From an uncultured Christensenella sp. (GTDB lineage: Bacteria > Bacillota > Clostridia > Christensenellales > Borkfalkiaceae), in the NCBI GenBank assembly GCA_910585595.1, contig CAJUET010000007.1, forward strand, positions 1-64,000: a stretch of DNA of 64,000 nucleotides. Reading direction: 5' to 3'. The translations under genes were made by a program, and so were the position numbers. This document shows positions 52,449-59,362 of this stretch, piece by piece (positions within the stretch are counted from its first letter, which is position 1; every line of letters begins with the position of its first letter). Below the pieces are notes generated by a model. The model saw only the letters and a program-made list of their open reading frames with translations. It searched no databases and was not told the DNA's origin.

Positions 52449-53353
52449 TACTTCGCCCCCTTACTGTCTCTGTCAAAGCGGCGGATCACAAACGTAACCG
52501 CCATGATGATAACGAAAAGAATAAAGGATTGCGCCGCGGCATATCCTGCCTGCGCGCCCGCGTTTTCGCCGAAAGAGTTCTGCCAAATCAGATAGACGGG
52601 CGTAAGCGTGGCGTTTGCAGGTCCGCCCGAAGTCAGAACGTACACTTGATCGTAGAGCTGGAACGCACCGATGAGCGTCATCGTCAAAATGAAGTACATC
52701 GTGGGCATCAGCATGGGGATCGTGATCCTGAAAAACATGGTGAACGGTCCCGCGCCGTCTAGCTTTGCCGCTTCATATAGCTGTTGGGGCACGTTTTGCA
52801 ACGCCGCAACAAAGATGATCATGTTTCCGCCGACGCCCTGCCATACCGTAATGAGCGTAACCGAAATGAGCGCAGTACTCGAATGTGACAGCCACGTCGC
52901 ATCGGGAAGTCCGAACGCGTTAAGTATCTCATTCAAAAGTCCGTAAGCGGGATTCATGAGCCAGAGCCATACGATACTCGCCGCAACCGTACTCGTGATA
53001 CTCGGCAGATAGAAGAGCAGACGGAACACCTTCGAACCGCGGATCTTGCTGTTTACGAGCGCAGCGAGAACGAGGGACAAAATCACGTTCATCGGTACCG
53101 CCATCAGCGTATAGAGCAAGATATTTCCGATCGACCGCCAAAAAAGCGTATCTCTGAATACACGTCCGAAGTTCGCAAATCCCACCGACTCCATATCCAT
53201 GAAGAACATATCCGTCTTATAGAAGCTCAGCACCAGTGAAAGTATGAGCGGTATCAAAACGAATATTATGAAGCACAGCAGTGCGGGAAATACGAAGATG
53301 TATCCTACGATGTCCCGCCGTGCTTTCATGGAAAGATTTATCTTCCCTTTCAT
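52448..53353 (-). CDS. Carbohydrate ABC transporter permease (MalF type)
   Basis: The 301-residue protein has six membrane helices and an EAA loop EAAKLDGAGPFTMFFRITIP. It overlaps the start and stop of its neighbours by one base, so the three transporter genes are tightly coupled. Confidence 0.93.
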   Translation of the reverse strand: MKGKINLSMKARRDIVGYIFVFPALLCFIIFVLIPLILSLVLSFYKTDMFFMDMESVGFANFGRVFRDTLFWRSIGNILLYTLMAVPMNVILSLVLAALVNSKIRGSKVFRLLFYLPSITSTVAASIVWLWLMNPAYGLLNEILNAFGLPDATWLSHSSTALISVTLITVWQGVGGNMIIFVAALQNVPQQLYEAAKLDGAGPFTMFFRITIPMLMPTMYFILTMTLIGAFQLYDQVYVLTSGGPANATLTPVYLIWQNSFGENAGAQAGYAAAQSFILFVIIMAVTFVIRRFDRDSKGAK

Positions 53354-54828
53354 TATCCTCTCCCTTGCGCCTGACGAAGAACCTCGTTGCCTGAATTACG
53401 GATATTCCCGTAAGTTTTATATACGGTATTCCCCTCTTTCATCGCCTGAATCTGCGAGCGGACAACGCTCGATTCGAAGAGCTCGTATCCCGCTACGCTC
53501 GGACGCATTTTGTAATTCTGCAAATAGGGAAGAATGTCGCCGATCACGCCCGTATTCTCCGTGTAGAACTTGTTTGTCGTCCAAAAATCGGTACGGCAGG
53601 TGATCGACTGATTTTCGGTGAAATACAGCTCGTTCATCTCGTCGTTCATAAGCCACAGTTTAATGACTTCCCACGATTTTTCAACGTGCATTTTCCAATC
53701 TTTTGTATGCATTGCTTTATTTGCGGGCTGAGGAATCGCAAGACCGTATCCGCCGAGCATTCCCCCTACCGTTCCGTTTTTCATGCCGAGACTGTCGGTA
53801 GCGGAAGGATCGATTTTCGCGCCGGGCGCATCCTCGTCGCCCACATACGTCAGATCGCGTGCGGGATAGGGAAGCATTTTATAATTTTTCAGCGCATATT
53901 TCGAAAGCTCCTGAGGGAAGTAGATCGAGCCGTAAGTCATCGTGCAAAGACCGTTTCCGAAAGCGTCCGTTCCGCCGTGACCGGTATCGCAGAGGTTCTT
54001 TTTATACAGCTCTTTAAAGAAAGCCAGCGAATCGTACACGCGCAAAGACTGTGCGTCCTGAAAGAGCGCCGTCCCCTCCTTCATAACGGTATCGCCGTAG
54101 GTAGCGCCTTCTTTCGTATCGATAAGCTCTCCCGTACCCGTATAAACGAAGGAGAAGAACTGTCCGTCCGCACTCGTCGTGTTCAATCCCGAACGCTTAA
54201 TGCTGTTTCCGTTTCTTACCGTCAGCTTTTCGCCTGCGCTCATAAGCGCCGACCAGGTATTCAGATTTTCGACGTCGATTTGTTCTCCTTCCGCTTTATC
54301 CTCGTTATAGGCGTTTACGGCGTCCATATTGATATAAATTCCCCACGGGTCGGCATCCAACGGCAAACCGTACTGGGCTCCGTTTACCGAAAGCTCGTTA
54401 TACGCTTCGGATAAAAATTCCGTTTTGTCGATTCCGTCCTTTTCAATCAGATCGTCCAAAGGCAAAAGTATCTTGGTATACGAAGGCGTGGAAAATCTGT
54501 CCCAGATCACAATATCGGGCATCTTCTGCGGTCCCGTCAGGCACGCCGTATTGAGCGTGCTCGGAAGAAGCGACATCGGAAGAAAGTTCAGCTTTACGCC
54601 AAGCTCTTTCATTTCCTCAGTATCGTTGAACTTATCGAGATATCCCTGAAACTTCGCTTTAACCTCGGAATTCGCATATTGATCCGTCGCCCAAATGGTG
54701 AGTATGAGCCTGCCGTCCTTATCGTATTTACTGTAATTGTTGGGACTTCCTCCGCCGCAACCCGCCAAAGAACCGACCATTGCGGCTCCCAACGCCAATG
54801 CGGCAATCCCACTGAATATCTTTTTCAT
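53353..54828 (-). CDS. Solute-binding lipoprotein of a carbohydrate ABC transporter
   Basis: The 491-residue protein has a signal peptide with lipobox LAGC (Cys24) and the family 1 solute-binding fold (LILTIWATDQ, PDIVIWDRFS, YGLPLDADPWGIYIN). It is the first gene of the operon and has a GGAGG site before the ATG. The substrate is inferred from context as an alpha-1,6-manno-oligosaccharide. Confidence 0.92.
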   Translation of the reverse strand: MKKIFSGIAALALGAAMVGSLAGCGGGSPNNYSKYDKDGRLILTIWATDQYANSEVKAKFQGYLDKFNDTEEMKELGVKLNFLPMSLLPSTLNTACLTGPQKMPDIVIWDRFSTPSYTKILLPLDDLIEKDGIDKTEFLSEAYNELSVNGAQYGLPLDADPWGIYINMDAVNAYNEDKAEGEQIDVENLNTWSALMSAGEKLTVRNGNSIKRSGLNTTSADGQFFSFVYTGTGELIDTKEGATYGDTVMKEGTALFQDAQSLRVYDSLAFFKELYKKNLCDTGHGGTDAFGNGLCTMTYGSIYFPQELSKYALKNYKMLPYPARDLTYVGDEDAPGAKIDPSATDSLGMKNGTVGGMLGGYGLAIPQPANKAMHTKDWKMHVEKSWEVIKLWLMNDEMNELYFTENQSITCRTDFWTTNKFYTENTGVIGDILPYLQNYKMRPSVAGYELFESSVVRSQIQAMKEGNTVYKTYGNIRNSGNEVLRQAQGRG

Positions 54829-54892
54829 AAATTCCTCCTTCCCTATTGTTTTTTATAGTACTAAACTACCACATATTTTTTGACAAATCAAG

Positions 54893-54904
54893 AGTTATAT
54901 AACT
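54893..54904. promoter_or_regulatory. Candidate operator A for the GntR-LacI regulator
   Basis: A perfect 12-base palindrome AGTTATATAACT lies between the solute-binding gene and the divergent regulator. Related GTTATAT elements occur at 54933-54946 and 54979-54992. Confidence 0.45.
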
Positions 54905-54932
54905 TTTTATATCATTTAATGTGCCTTTAATA

Positions 54933-54946
54933 CATTTATATAACAT
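54933..54946 (-). promoter_or_regulatory. Candidate operator B
   Basis: On the minus strand ATGTTATATAAATG, matching operator C at 12 of 14 positions. Confidence 0.4.
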
Positions 54947-54971
54947 TTTAAAATTTTTCACACTTTCTGCA

Positions 54972-55000
54972 TTGACAAAATGTTATATTCATGATAAAAT
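54972..55000 (+). promoter_or_regulatory. Promoter of the regulator with embedded operator C
   Basis: TTGACA, 17 nt, TAAAAT. The spacer includes ATGTTATATTCATG (54979-54992), which would let the regulator repress its own gene. Confidence 0.75.
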
Positions 55001-55030
55001 ATTATAAAAAATAACTTTTGCGGATAAATT

Positions 55031-56137
55031 ATGAAGAATTTCGAAAACTCTCGTCATTCGCTGTATATGGACGTGTACAACGAGCTGAAAAACGACATCA
55101 TTATGGGAAAGTATCCCGCAGGCTCCATTCTGCCCACCGAACTCGAACTTTCGGAATCGTTTTTCGTATCCCGCATCACCGTACAAAAGGCGATGCAACT
55201 GCTCAAAAAGGAGGGATACATCTCCCGCACGCCGGGGCGCGGCACTTTTGTGGAAAATATCCCCGCAAAGCCGCAACAGCATATCGTGGGCTTGGTCCTC
55301 TGCAACATTGCGTTCAGCTTCGGATTGCAGATCCTCACCGCCGTAGAGCGCACCGCCGCCGCTCACGGATACCACATCATCTATAAAAATTCGATCGACT
55401 CTCTCGAAGAGGAAACCAAAGCCGTAAACGATCTTGTCGCGCTCGGCGCGGAAGGCATTATTATACAGCCCGTCCACAGCGAACTCTATAATGAAACGCT
55501 TGTAAAACTGCACTTCCGCAAATTTCCCATTGTTCTCGTCGACCGCTACTTTGCGGGATTTGCCATTCCGAGCGTGAGCACGAACAATTTTGAAGCCTCC
55601 CAAAAGCTGACGCAATACCTATTTGACAAGGGGCACGAAAAAATCGGCTTTATTTCAAGCCCTCAGGCGAACACCTCCTCCGTGCAGGAACGACTCGACG
55701 GATTTAATTCCATGTATATTACAGAACATAAAACTATCGAGGAATATTTCACCCTCCCGACTATGATGAGCCCTCATTCCGCAAACGATTCCGTCATCTT
55801 CCGACAGGATATCGAAGAAATCAAAAAATATCTCACAGATCATCAGGATCTGACAGCGTTGATCTCGTCCGAATTTACGGTAACGCAAATGATCACGACC
55901 GCCGTTAAAGAAATCGGCAAAAGCATTCCCGAAGATTATTCTTTGGTTATGTTCGATGCCTACGAATCCGTAAGTCTCCCTCTTATCACGCATATCTATC
56001 AGGATCAGGAGGAAATCGGTCGTATCGCGTTCGACACGCTCCTTTCGATAATTTCACAAAAAACAATAGGAAATAAAATCTACGTTCCCTTTAAAATTAT
56101 CGAGGGCAATACCGTAAAGGATATCAATAAGAATTAA
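55031..56137 (+). CDS. GntR-LacI hybrid transcriptional regulator of the mannan locus
   Basis: The 368-residue protein has an N-terminal GntR winged-helix domain (YNELKNDIIMGKYPAGSILP, SRITVQKAMQLLKKEGYI, RGTFV, about residues 10-75) and a LacI-like periplasmic-binding sensor domain (about 85-360, starting VGLVLCNIAF). This AraR-like architecture senses sugars or oligosaccharides. It is divergent from the transporter-glycosidase operon, with three operator-like repeats in the gap, so it is the likely repressor; the ligand is inferred. Confidence 0.9.
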   Translation: MKNFENSRHSLYMDVYNELKNDIIMGKYPAGSILPTELELSESFFVSRITVQKAMQLLKKEGYISRTPGRGTFVENIPAKPQQHIVGLVLCNIAFSFGLQILTAVERTAAAHGYHIIYKNSIDSLEEETKAVNDLVALGAEGIIIQPVHSELYNETLVKLHFRKFPIVLVDRYFAGFAIPSVSTNNFEASQKLTQYLFDKGHEKIGFISSPQANTSSVQERLDGFNSMYITEHKTIEEYFTLPTMMSPHSANDSVIFRQDIEEIKKYLTDHQDLTALISSEFTVTQMITTAVKEIGKSIPEDYSLVMFDAYESVSLPLITHIYQDQEEIGRIAFDTLLSIISQKTIGNKIYVPFKIIEGNTVKDINKN

Positions 56138-56151
56138 CGTCTGCATTTTTA

Positions 56152-56188
56152 AAGGGAGTTTTGTCATTCGGCAAAACTCCCTTCTTAC
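56152..56188 (+). terminator. Terminator of the regulator gene
   Basis: A 12-bp stem AAGGGAGTTTTG (with CAAAACTCCCTT) followed by a modest T-rich stretch. Confidence 0.85.
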
Positions 56189-56230
56189 TATTCTGATTTG
56201 GCAAACTTGAGAACTGTAACAGGTGTTTGC

Positions 56231-56271
56231 TTGATAAAAAAAGTTTGAACGCTATAATAAAGTTCAAACTT
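56231..56271 (+). promoter_or_regulatory. Possible promoter within a hairpin at the left edge of the insertion
   Basis: TTGATA, 16 nt, TATAAT (56253-56258). The -10 lies in the loop of a 10-bp inverted repeat AAGTTTGAAC (56241-56250 with 56262-56271). No gene follows directly on this strand. Confidence 0.4.
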
Positions 56272-56320
56272 TAACGACACTGGTGGAGCGGTCGTAACCT
56301 AAAACGAATTTAGTCTTTAC

Positions 56321-57004
56321 CTATAATTTTGATAAATATTCACATAAATCTTGGCTCTTCACATAAGTAGCAATGTCAGATATATCGCCTAACTTTATCA
56401 ATTTTGTTTCAGTTTCTGGATTTGCTATAATGAATCTAAACTCATGTTCTCCCTTGTAGCTTTCGTGTTTTCGAAAAAGTGTATGAAGATTATGTTCGCG
56501 TAATGCATAATATTCCACAGCCCCACTATAATATTTAATTTTATTTTTTGCGAAATATTTGAAAACTCTCTCTTTAAATTCTTGCGTATTGCTAATTACT
56601 ATCATATGTTCACCAAACTTTGTTATATCCAAATCTTCGAATGCAATGTTGTTCTGTATATAAGTAATACTATATATTAGACAATCGTTTTCCTTATCAA
56701 ATACTAATTTTTCATATTCTTCAACGCTATCATTTGTTAGGGTACCAACGAATTGAAATGTACCATTTAATACTTTTTTGCAAGGATTATGTAATTTCAA
56801 TTTAAATTTTCCATCGTTATCAAGAAATTTAGTGTTTACCATATATGTTTCTTGCCCCTCGGTTTTGTCTTGCCGCGAATCATTTTCCAGTTGGGCAAAT
56901 TGTACCGCGGAACGAAAAAACATCGCACCATTAAATAAAAAATCATTTGCGTATTTCTTATCGGAAAATGTTTTAATTAATAAATCTCTCTTGTTTTCTT
57001 TCAT
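56321..57004 (-). CDS. Hypothetical protein, faintly DUF2971-like
   Basis: The 227-residue protein has no signal peptide or membrane helix. The segment HTLFRKHESYKGEHEFRFIIAN, with spaced Lys-His, Tyr, Glu and Glu-Arg, resembles the conserved end of DUF2971-type proteins often found with phage and mobile elements, but I cannot confirm the family. Codon use is AT-rich, unlike the neighbours. A GGGAAG ribosome-binding site precedes the ATG. It lies in the tRNA-Ala insertion. Confidence 0.55.
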   Translation of the reverse strand: MKENKRDLLIKTFSDKKYANDFLFNGAMFFRSAVQFAQLENDSRQDKTEGQETYMVNTKFLDNDGKFKLKLHNPCKKVLNGTFQFVGTLTNDSVEEYEKLVFDKENDCLIYSITYIQNNIAFEDLDITKFGEHMIVISNTQEFKERVFKYFAKNKIKYYSGAVEYYALREHNLHTLFRKHESYKGEHEFRFIIANPETETKLIKLGDISDIATYVKSQDLCEYLSKL

Positions 57005-57082
57005 TTGCTTACTTCCCTTTTTAATTAAATGTTGCTTTGCACATGAAATATCTATGATATAAAATAAAACTGCGTGTTATGA

Positions 57083-57175
57083 AATAAAATTCACCGAACC
57101 AAATGCGAAGCATACTTCAGCGGTAGCTATTTCATACAATGCAGTTGTATTTCATTAGCCGAAGCGAATTTTATT
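57083..57175. repeat. Nested inverted repeats between the two insertion genes
   Basis: AATAAAATTC (57083-57092) pairs with GAATTTTATT (57166-57175). Inside are GAAG/CTTC (57107-57118) and CATACAA/TTGTAT (57133-57150). The array reaches into the last codons of the endonuclease gene. Confidence 0.55.
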
Positions 57176-58061
57176 GTTGTCTACGATGGCTTAGATTGTT
57201 GCTTTTAATAATTCTATACAATGTACCTTGCGAAATTGAAAACTTTTTACAAATATCAATAGTTTTTGTTCCACTTTTGTATGCCTCGATAATATCATTA
57301 ATATCACATTGTTTTGTTATATCACTGTATATTTGAATACGTGTATCAAATGAATATGTTTTCTTTATTCTATAAAAAGTCGTTTTAGATATATTATATT
57401 TTTGACATATTTGCGAAATGGTCATTTGATTTATGTAATCTTCACGTATTGCTTCTATATTAAAATCTTCACGCGTTCCTATTCTTGCTCTGTTGAAAGA
57501 GATATTATTTTTACGCAAAATTCTTGTAACAGTCATAGTATTAATGTTAAGAAGTTTTGCTATTTGAGTTTGTGGCATTCCACCACACGCCAACTGAATA
57601 ACTTTTTGCTCATCTATAGCGTAATAATAGAAACCAAGTTTATGTAAAGTCCTAAAAATTGTTGCCTTATTTACATTATATTGTTTTGCCAAAGTAGATG
57701 CAGAAACACCACTTTTTGCCAAATTCAAAAGTTCTTCTTCATTAGAAATAACATTTATTATTCTCCCATCACCGCCAGGAGTAGAGTTATATCCGTTATT
57801 AAAAGAATCAAATAATGCAATATAATATATTTCTTTTTCGTCCAATTCATTAAGCGGTATATTTGTTTCTAATGTTTCAACAAAAAATTTGTCTTTCCCA
57901 TATTTTCTAATGGCATTATATAGTTTTCTATTCAAGTTTCGTTTTTCAGTACTGGGCTTTAAATGTGTCATAAACCGTTCATGTACGGTCATAGTTGTTT
58001 GCCCTACATAAACTTTTGAATTAGCAGTATTTTTTATTATGTAAATTGCTCCAGTCCGCAT
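57171..58061 (-). CDS. GIY-YIG endonuclease with four helix-turn-helix repeats
   Basis: The 296-residue protein starts with a GIY-YIG domain (about 1-95: GAIYIIKNTANSKVYVGQT, the YG of RKYGKDKFFVETLE, EKEIYYIALFDS and the terminal NSTPGGDG). It is followed by four similar helix-turn-helix units near residues 115-145, 155-185, 205-235 and 262-292, each with a spaced I/L-A/C-K/Q-x-Y/F/L-N/S-I/V pattern. This fits a free-standing homing endonuclease. ATG 58061 is 6 bases after the -10 and no ribosome-binding site is seen, so the message appears leaderless. Codon use is AT-rich. Confidence 0.82.
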   Translation of the reverse strand: MRTGAIYIIKNTANSKVYVGQTTMTVHERFMTHLKPSTEKRNLNRKLYNAIRKYGKDKFFVETLETNIPLNELDEKEIYYIALFDSFNNGYNSTPGGDGRIINVISNEEELLNLAKSGVSASTLAKQYNVNKATIFRTLHKLGFYYYAIDEQKVIQLACGGMPQTQIAKLLNINTMTVTRILRKNNISFNRARIGTREDFNIEAIREDYINQMTISQICQKYNISKTTFYRIKKTYSFDTRIQIYSDITKQCDINDIIEAYKSGTKTIDICKKFSISQGTLYRIIKSNNLSHRRQQ

Positions 58062-58067
58062 AAAGGA

Positions 58068-58096
58068 ATTATACCATATATTAATGTGAATAGCAA
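58068..58096 (-). promoter_or_regulatory. Promoter of the GIY-YIG gene
   Basis: TTGCTA, 17 nt, TATAAT on the minus strand; the A of the ATG is the seventh base after the -10. Confidence 0.7.
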
Positions 58097-58110
58097 ATGC
58101 TTTGGCACTG

Positions 58111-58167
58111 TGGCGGGTGCTTGATAAAACAAGCGCGCCGCTACGCGGCGCGGACAAGCACCCGCCA
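58111..58167. repeat. Long GC-rich inverted repeat upstream of the GIY-YIG gene
   Basis: A 13-bp perfect outer stem TGGCGGGTGCTTG (58111-58123 with 58155-58167) encloses a 7-bp inner stem GCGCCGC (58135-58141 with 58145-58151). It stands out from the AT-rich surroundings. Confidence 0.7.
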
Positions 58168-58233
58168 CCACCGAAATAAAACCGAATAAAAAGGTAGACC
58201 GATACAGCCGCCGAAAAAGCAAGAACGACAACG

Positions 58234-58285
58234 AAAAATCGGGGTTTGCGCGCAGGCTTTCCGCGAAACCCCGATTTTTTCTTTT
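58234..58285 (+). terminator. Strong hairpin terminator in the insertion
   Basis: A 14-bp stem AAAAATCGGGGTTT (58234-58247 with 58266-58279), then a T-rich tail. No intact gene precedes it on the plus strand, so it may mark a lost gene. Confidence 0.7.
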
Positions 58286-58370
58286 GCACGTTGCCTTAAA
58301 CTGTGCTTTTTCTATATGCCGTGTTTGACTAACGCAAAACTACCGCTTTTGTAACAGTCGTGAGTTTACG

Positions 58371-58480
58371 GCGTGCGCTTGTCTTGATATAAATGAGCGC
58401 AAAAACGGTGTTTTACTTTATACCCCGATACTACCGCAAATGTGCCACCATTGATTGTGGCGCGTGTGCTTGTCTTGATA
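58371..58480. repeat. Pair of 19-bp near-identical direct repeats
   Basis: GCGTGCGCTTGTCTTGATA at 58371-58389 and GCGTGTGCTTGTCTTGATA at 58462-58480 differ by one base and are 91 bases apart. Related GCTTGATAAAA sequences occur at 58119 and 56229. Confidence 0.6.
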
Positions 58481-58771
58481 ACAAGCCAAGCCGAAAATAT
58501 ATTCCCCATAAACACCGCTTTACTTCCGCAAGCGTTACGCAAAATAAGCCGTTTGTACTTTAATTCCCTACATAAAGTCATTGTAAAGCAAATAATGCTT
58601 TACGACGATAGAATTGAAATACAATTCAACGCCCCGATAAAAGTAAGTCCCGATAGCGATGAAAGCCGTCGGGGCTTTTCTTTATGCTCGAAAACGGTTA
58701 AACTTGCCTATAAAGTGCCGCATAGAGCGAATATAACGAAACTTGAATTTGAAATTGAAATTTACATATAA
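58442..58771 (+). pseudogene. C-terminal remnant of a serine recombinase
   Basis: The last part of this 109-codon frame, from about 58562, reads VIVKQIMLYDDRIEIQFNAP, SPDSDESRRGFS and KLEFEIEIYI. This resembles the end of large serine recombinases of Clostridia, where a basic segment is followed by (F/Y)-D-D-R-(I/V)-E-(I/V) and SPD...GF. The catalytic N-terminal domain is absent. It is thus probably the leftover integrase of the element. The first 40 codons overlap the direct repeats and are likely not coding. Confidence 0.5.
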
Positions 58772-58806
58772 GCCGATAACCAAACGGCTATTTATTCCAC
58801 GTTCCT

Positions 58807-58938
58807 CTTGACGTGAGCCTCGCAGGGGCGTGTATATAGGCAAATAAGGGCGAAACGCGCAACCCGACCGATTGACATCAGTCGGGTTTTGGTTTGCCTT
58901 TGGCGCGATAGCCTAACACGCCCCTTTCTCACGTCAAG
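58807..58938. repeat. Large nested inverted repeat (about 130 bases)
   Basis: Outer arms CTTGACGTGAG (58807-58817) and CTCACGTCAAG (58928-58938) enclose AGGGGCGTGT (58824-58833)/ACACGCCCCT (58916-58925), GCAAA/TTTGC, and a terminal hairpin AACCCGAC (58861-58868 with 58881-58888). The whole can fold as one long interrupted hairpin. No gene lies inside. Confidence 0.7.
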
Positions 58939-59059
58939 CGGCTTTCGCGGCATAAACCGCCGTTTATGCGTGATTGATAAGATTTACCGCCGAACACCCG
59001 AAAAGCGTTACAGAGGCGATATAACGGCGTTACACGGCACGGTAACAACCTAAAAAAGG

Positions 59060-59109
59060 CAAAAGAAAAAACCTAAAACTGTTCTCGCAAAAGGAGTTCG
59101 TTTTAGGTT
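59060..59109 (-). terminator. Terminator of tRNA-Ala
   Basis: A 10-bp stem AACCTAAAAC (59070-59079 with 59100-59109) followed by a T-rich tail on the minus strand. Confidence 0.85.
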
Positions 59110-59114
59110 TGGAC

Positions 59115-59190
59115 TGGTGGAGCTAACGAGGTTCGAACTCGTGACCTCTTGAATGCCATTCAAGCGCGCTACCAACTGCGCCATAACCCC
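59115..59190 (-). tRNA. tRNA-Ala(GGC)
   Basis: A 76-base cloverleaf on the minus strand: acceptor GGGGTTA/TAGCTCC, D arm with CAGTTGGTAG, anticodon stem CTTGA/TCAAG with loop ATGGCAT (anticodon GGC), T arm CGAGTTCGAACCTCG, encoded CCA at the 3' end. Its 3' end is the likely integration site of the element at 56.2-59.1 kb. Confidence 0.97.
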
Positions 59191-59324
59191 AACATTTAAT
59201 TGTTTCTATTTTTTCGTTTTCGACGGCATTCACGAAATCGGAATTTCTTCCGATTTCGGATGCAATTTTGCGTTTTCAACGCAAGCGCACTATGAGCTGC
59301 TTATAGCCCCTTAATTACGATTAT

Positions 59325-59354
59325 ATTATACTATATCCGCGCAATCGATGTCAA
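59325..59354 (-). promoter_or_regulatory. Promoter of tRNA-Ala
   Basis: TTGACA, 18 nt, TATAAT on the minus strand. The 125-base stretch between it and the tRNA contains two small hairpins and no gene. Confidence 0.75.
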
Positions 59355-59362
59355 TCGAATAG

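Larger units (their letters stand above)
56279..59123. mobile_element. Degraded insertion next to tRNA-Ala
   Basis: The direct repeat ACTGGTGGAGC occurs at 56279-56289 and at 59113-59123, where it covers the 3' end of the tRNA-Ala gene. A 13-bp inverted repeat AACCTAAAACGAA lies beside it (56296-56308 and, reversed, 59097-59109). Between them are AT-rich genes, a probable serine-recombinase remnant and long hairpins. This is the pattern of a small element integrated at a tRNA 3' end and partly decayed. The core repeat is short, so the boundaries are tentative. Confidence 0.45.

Noticed and set aside
58068..58289. N-terminal extension of the GIY-YIG protein to 58289
   Set aside because: It runs through a promoter and a long inverted repeat, and its composition is not protein-like; the nuclease domain begins right after ATG 58061.
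58371..58480. CRISPR array
   Set aside because: Only two repeats of 19 bases, 91 bases apart, with no cas genes.
59240..59320. Possible second tRNA with a GAA-like anticodon arm (TTGCG, loop TTGAAAA, CGCAA) upstream of tRNA-Ala
   Set aside because: No T arm with TTCRA and no matching acceptor 3' strand; the arm is just a small palindrome in the tRNA-Ala leader.
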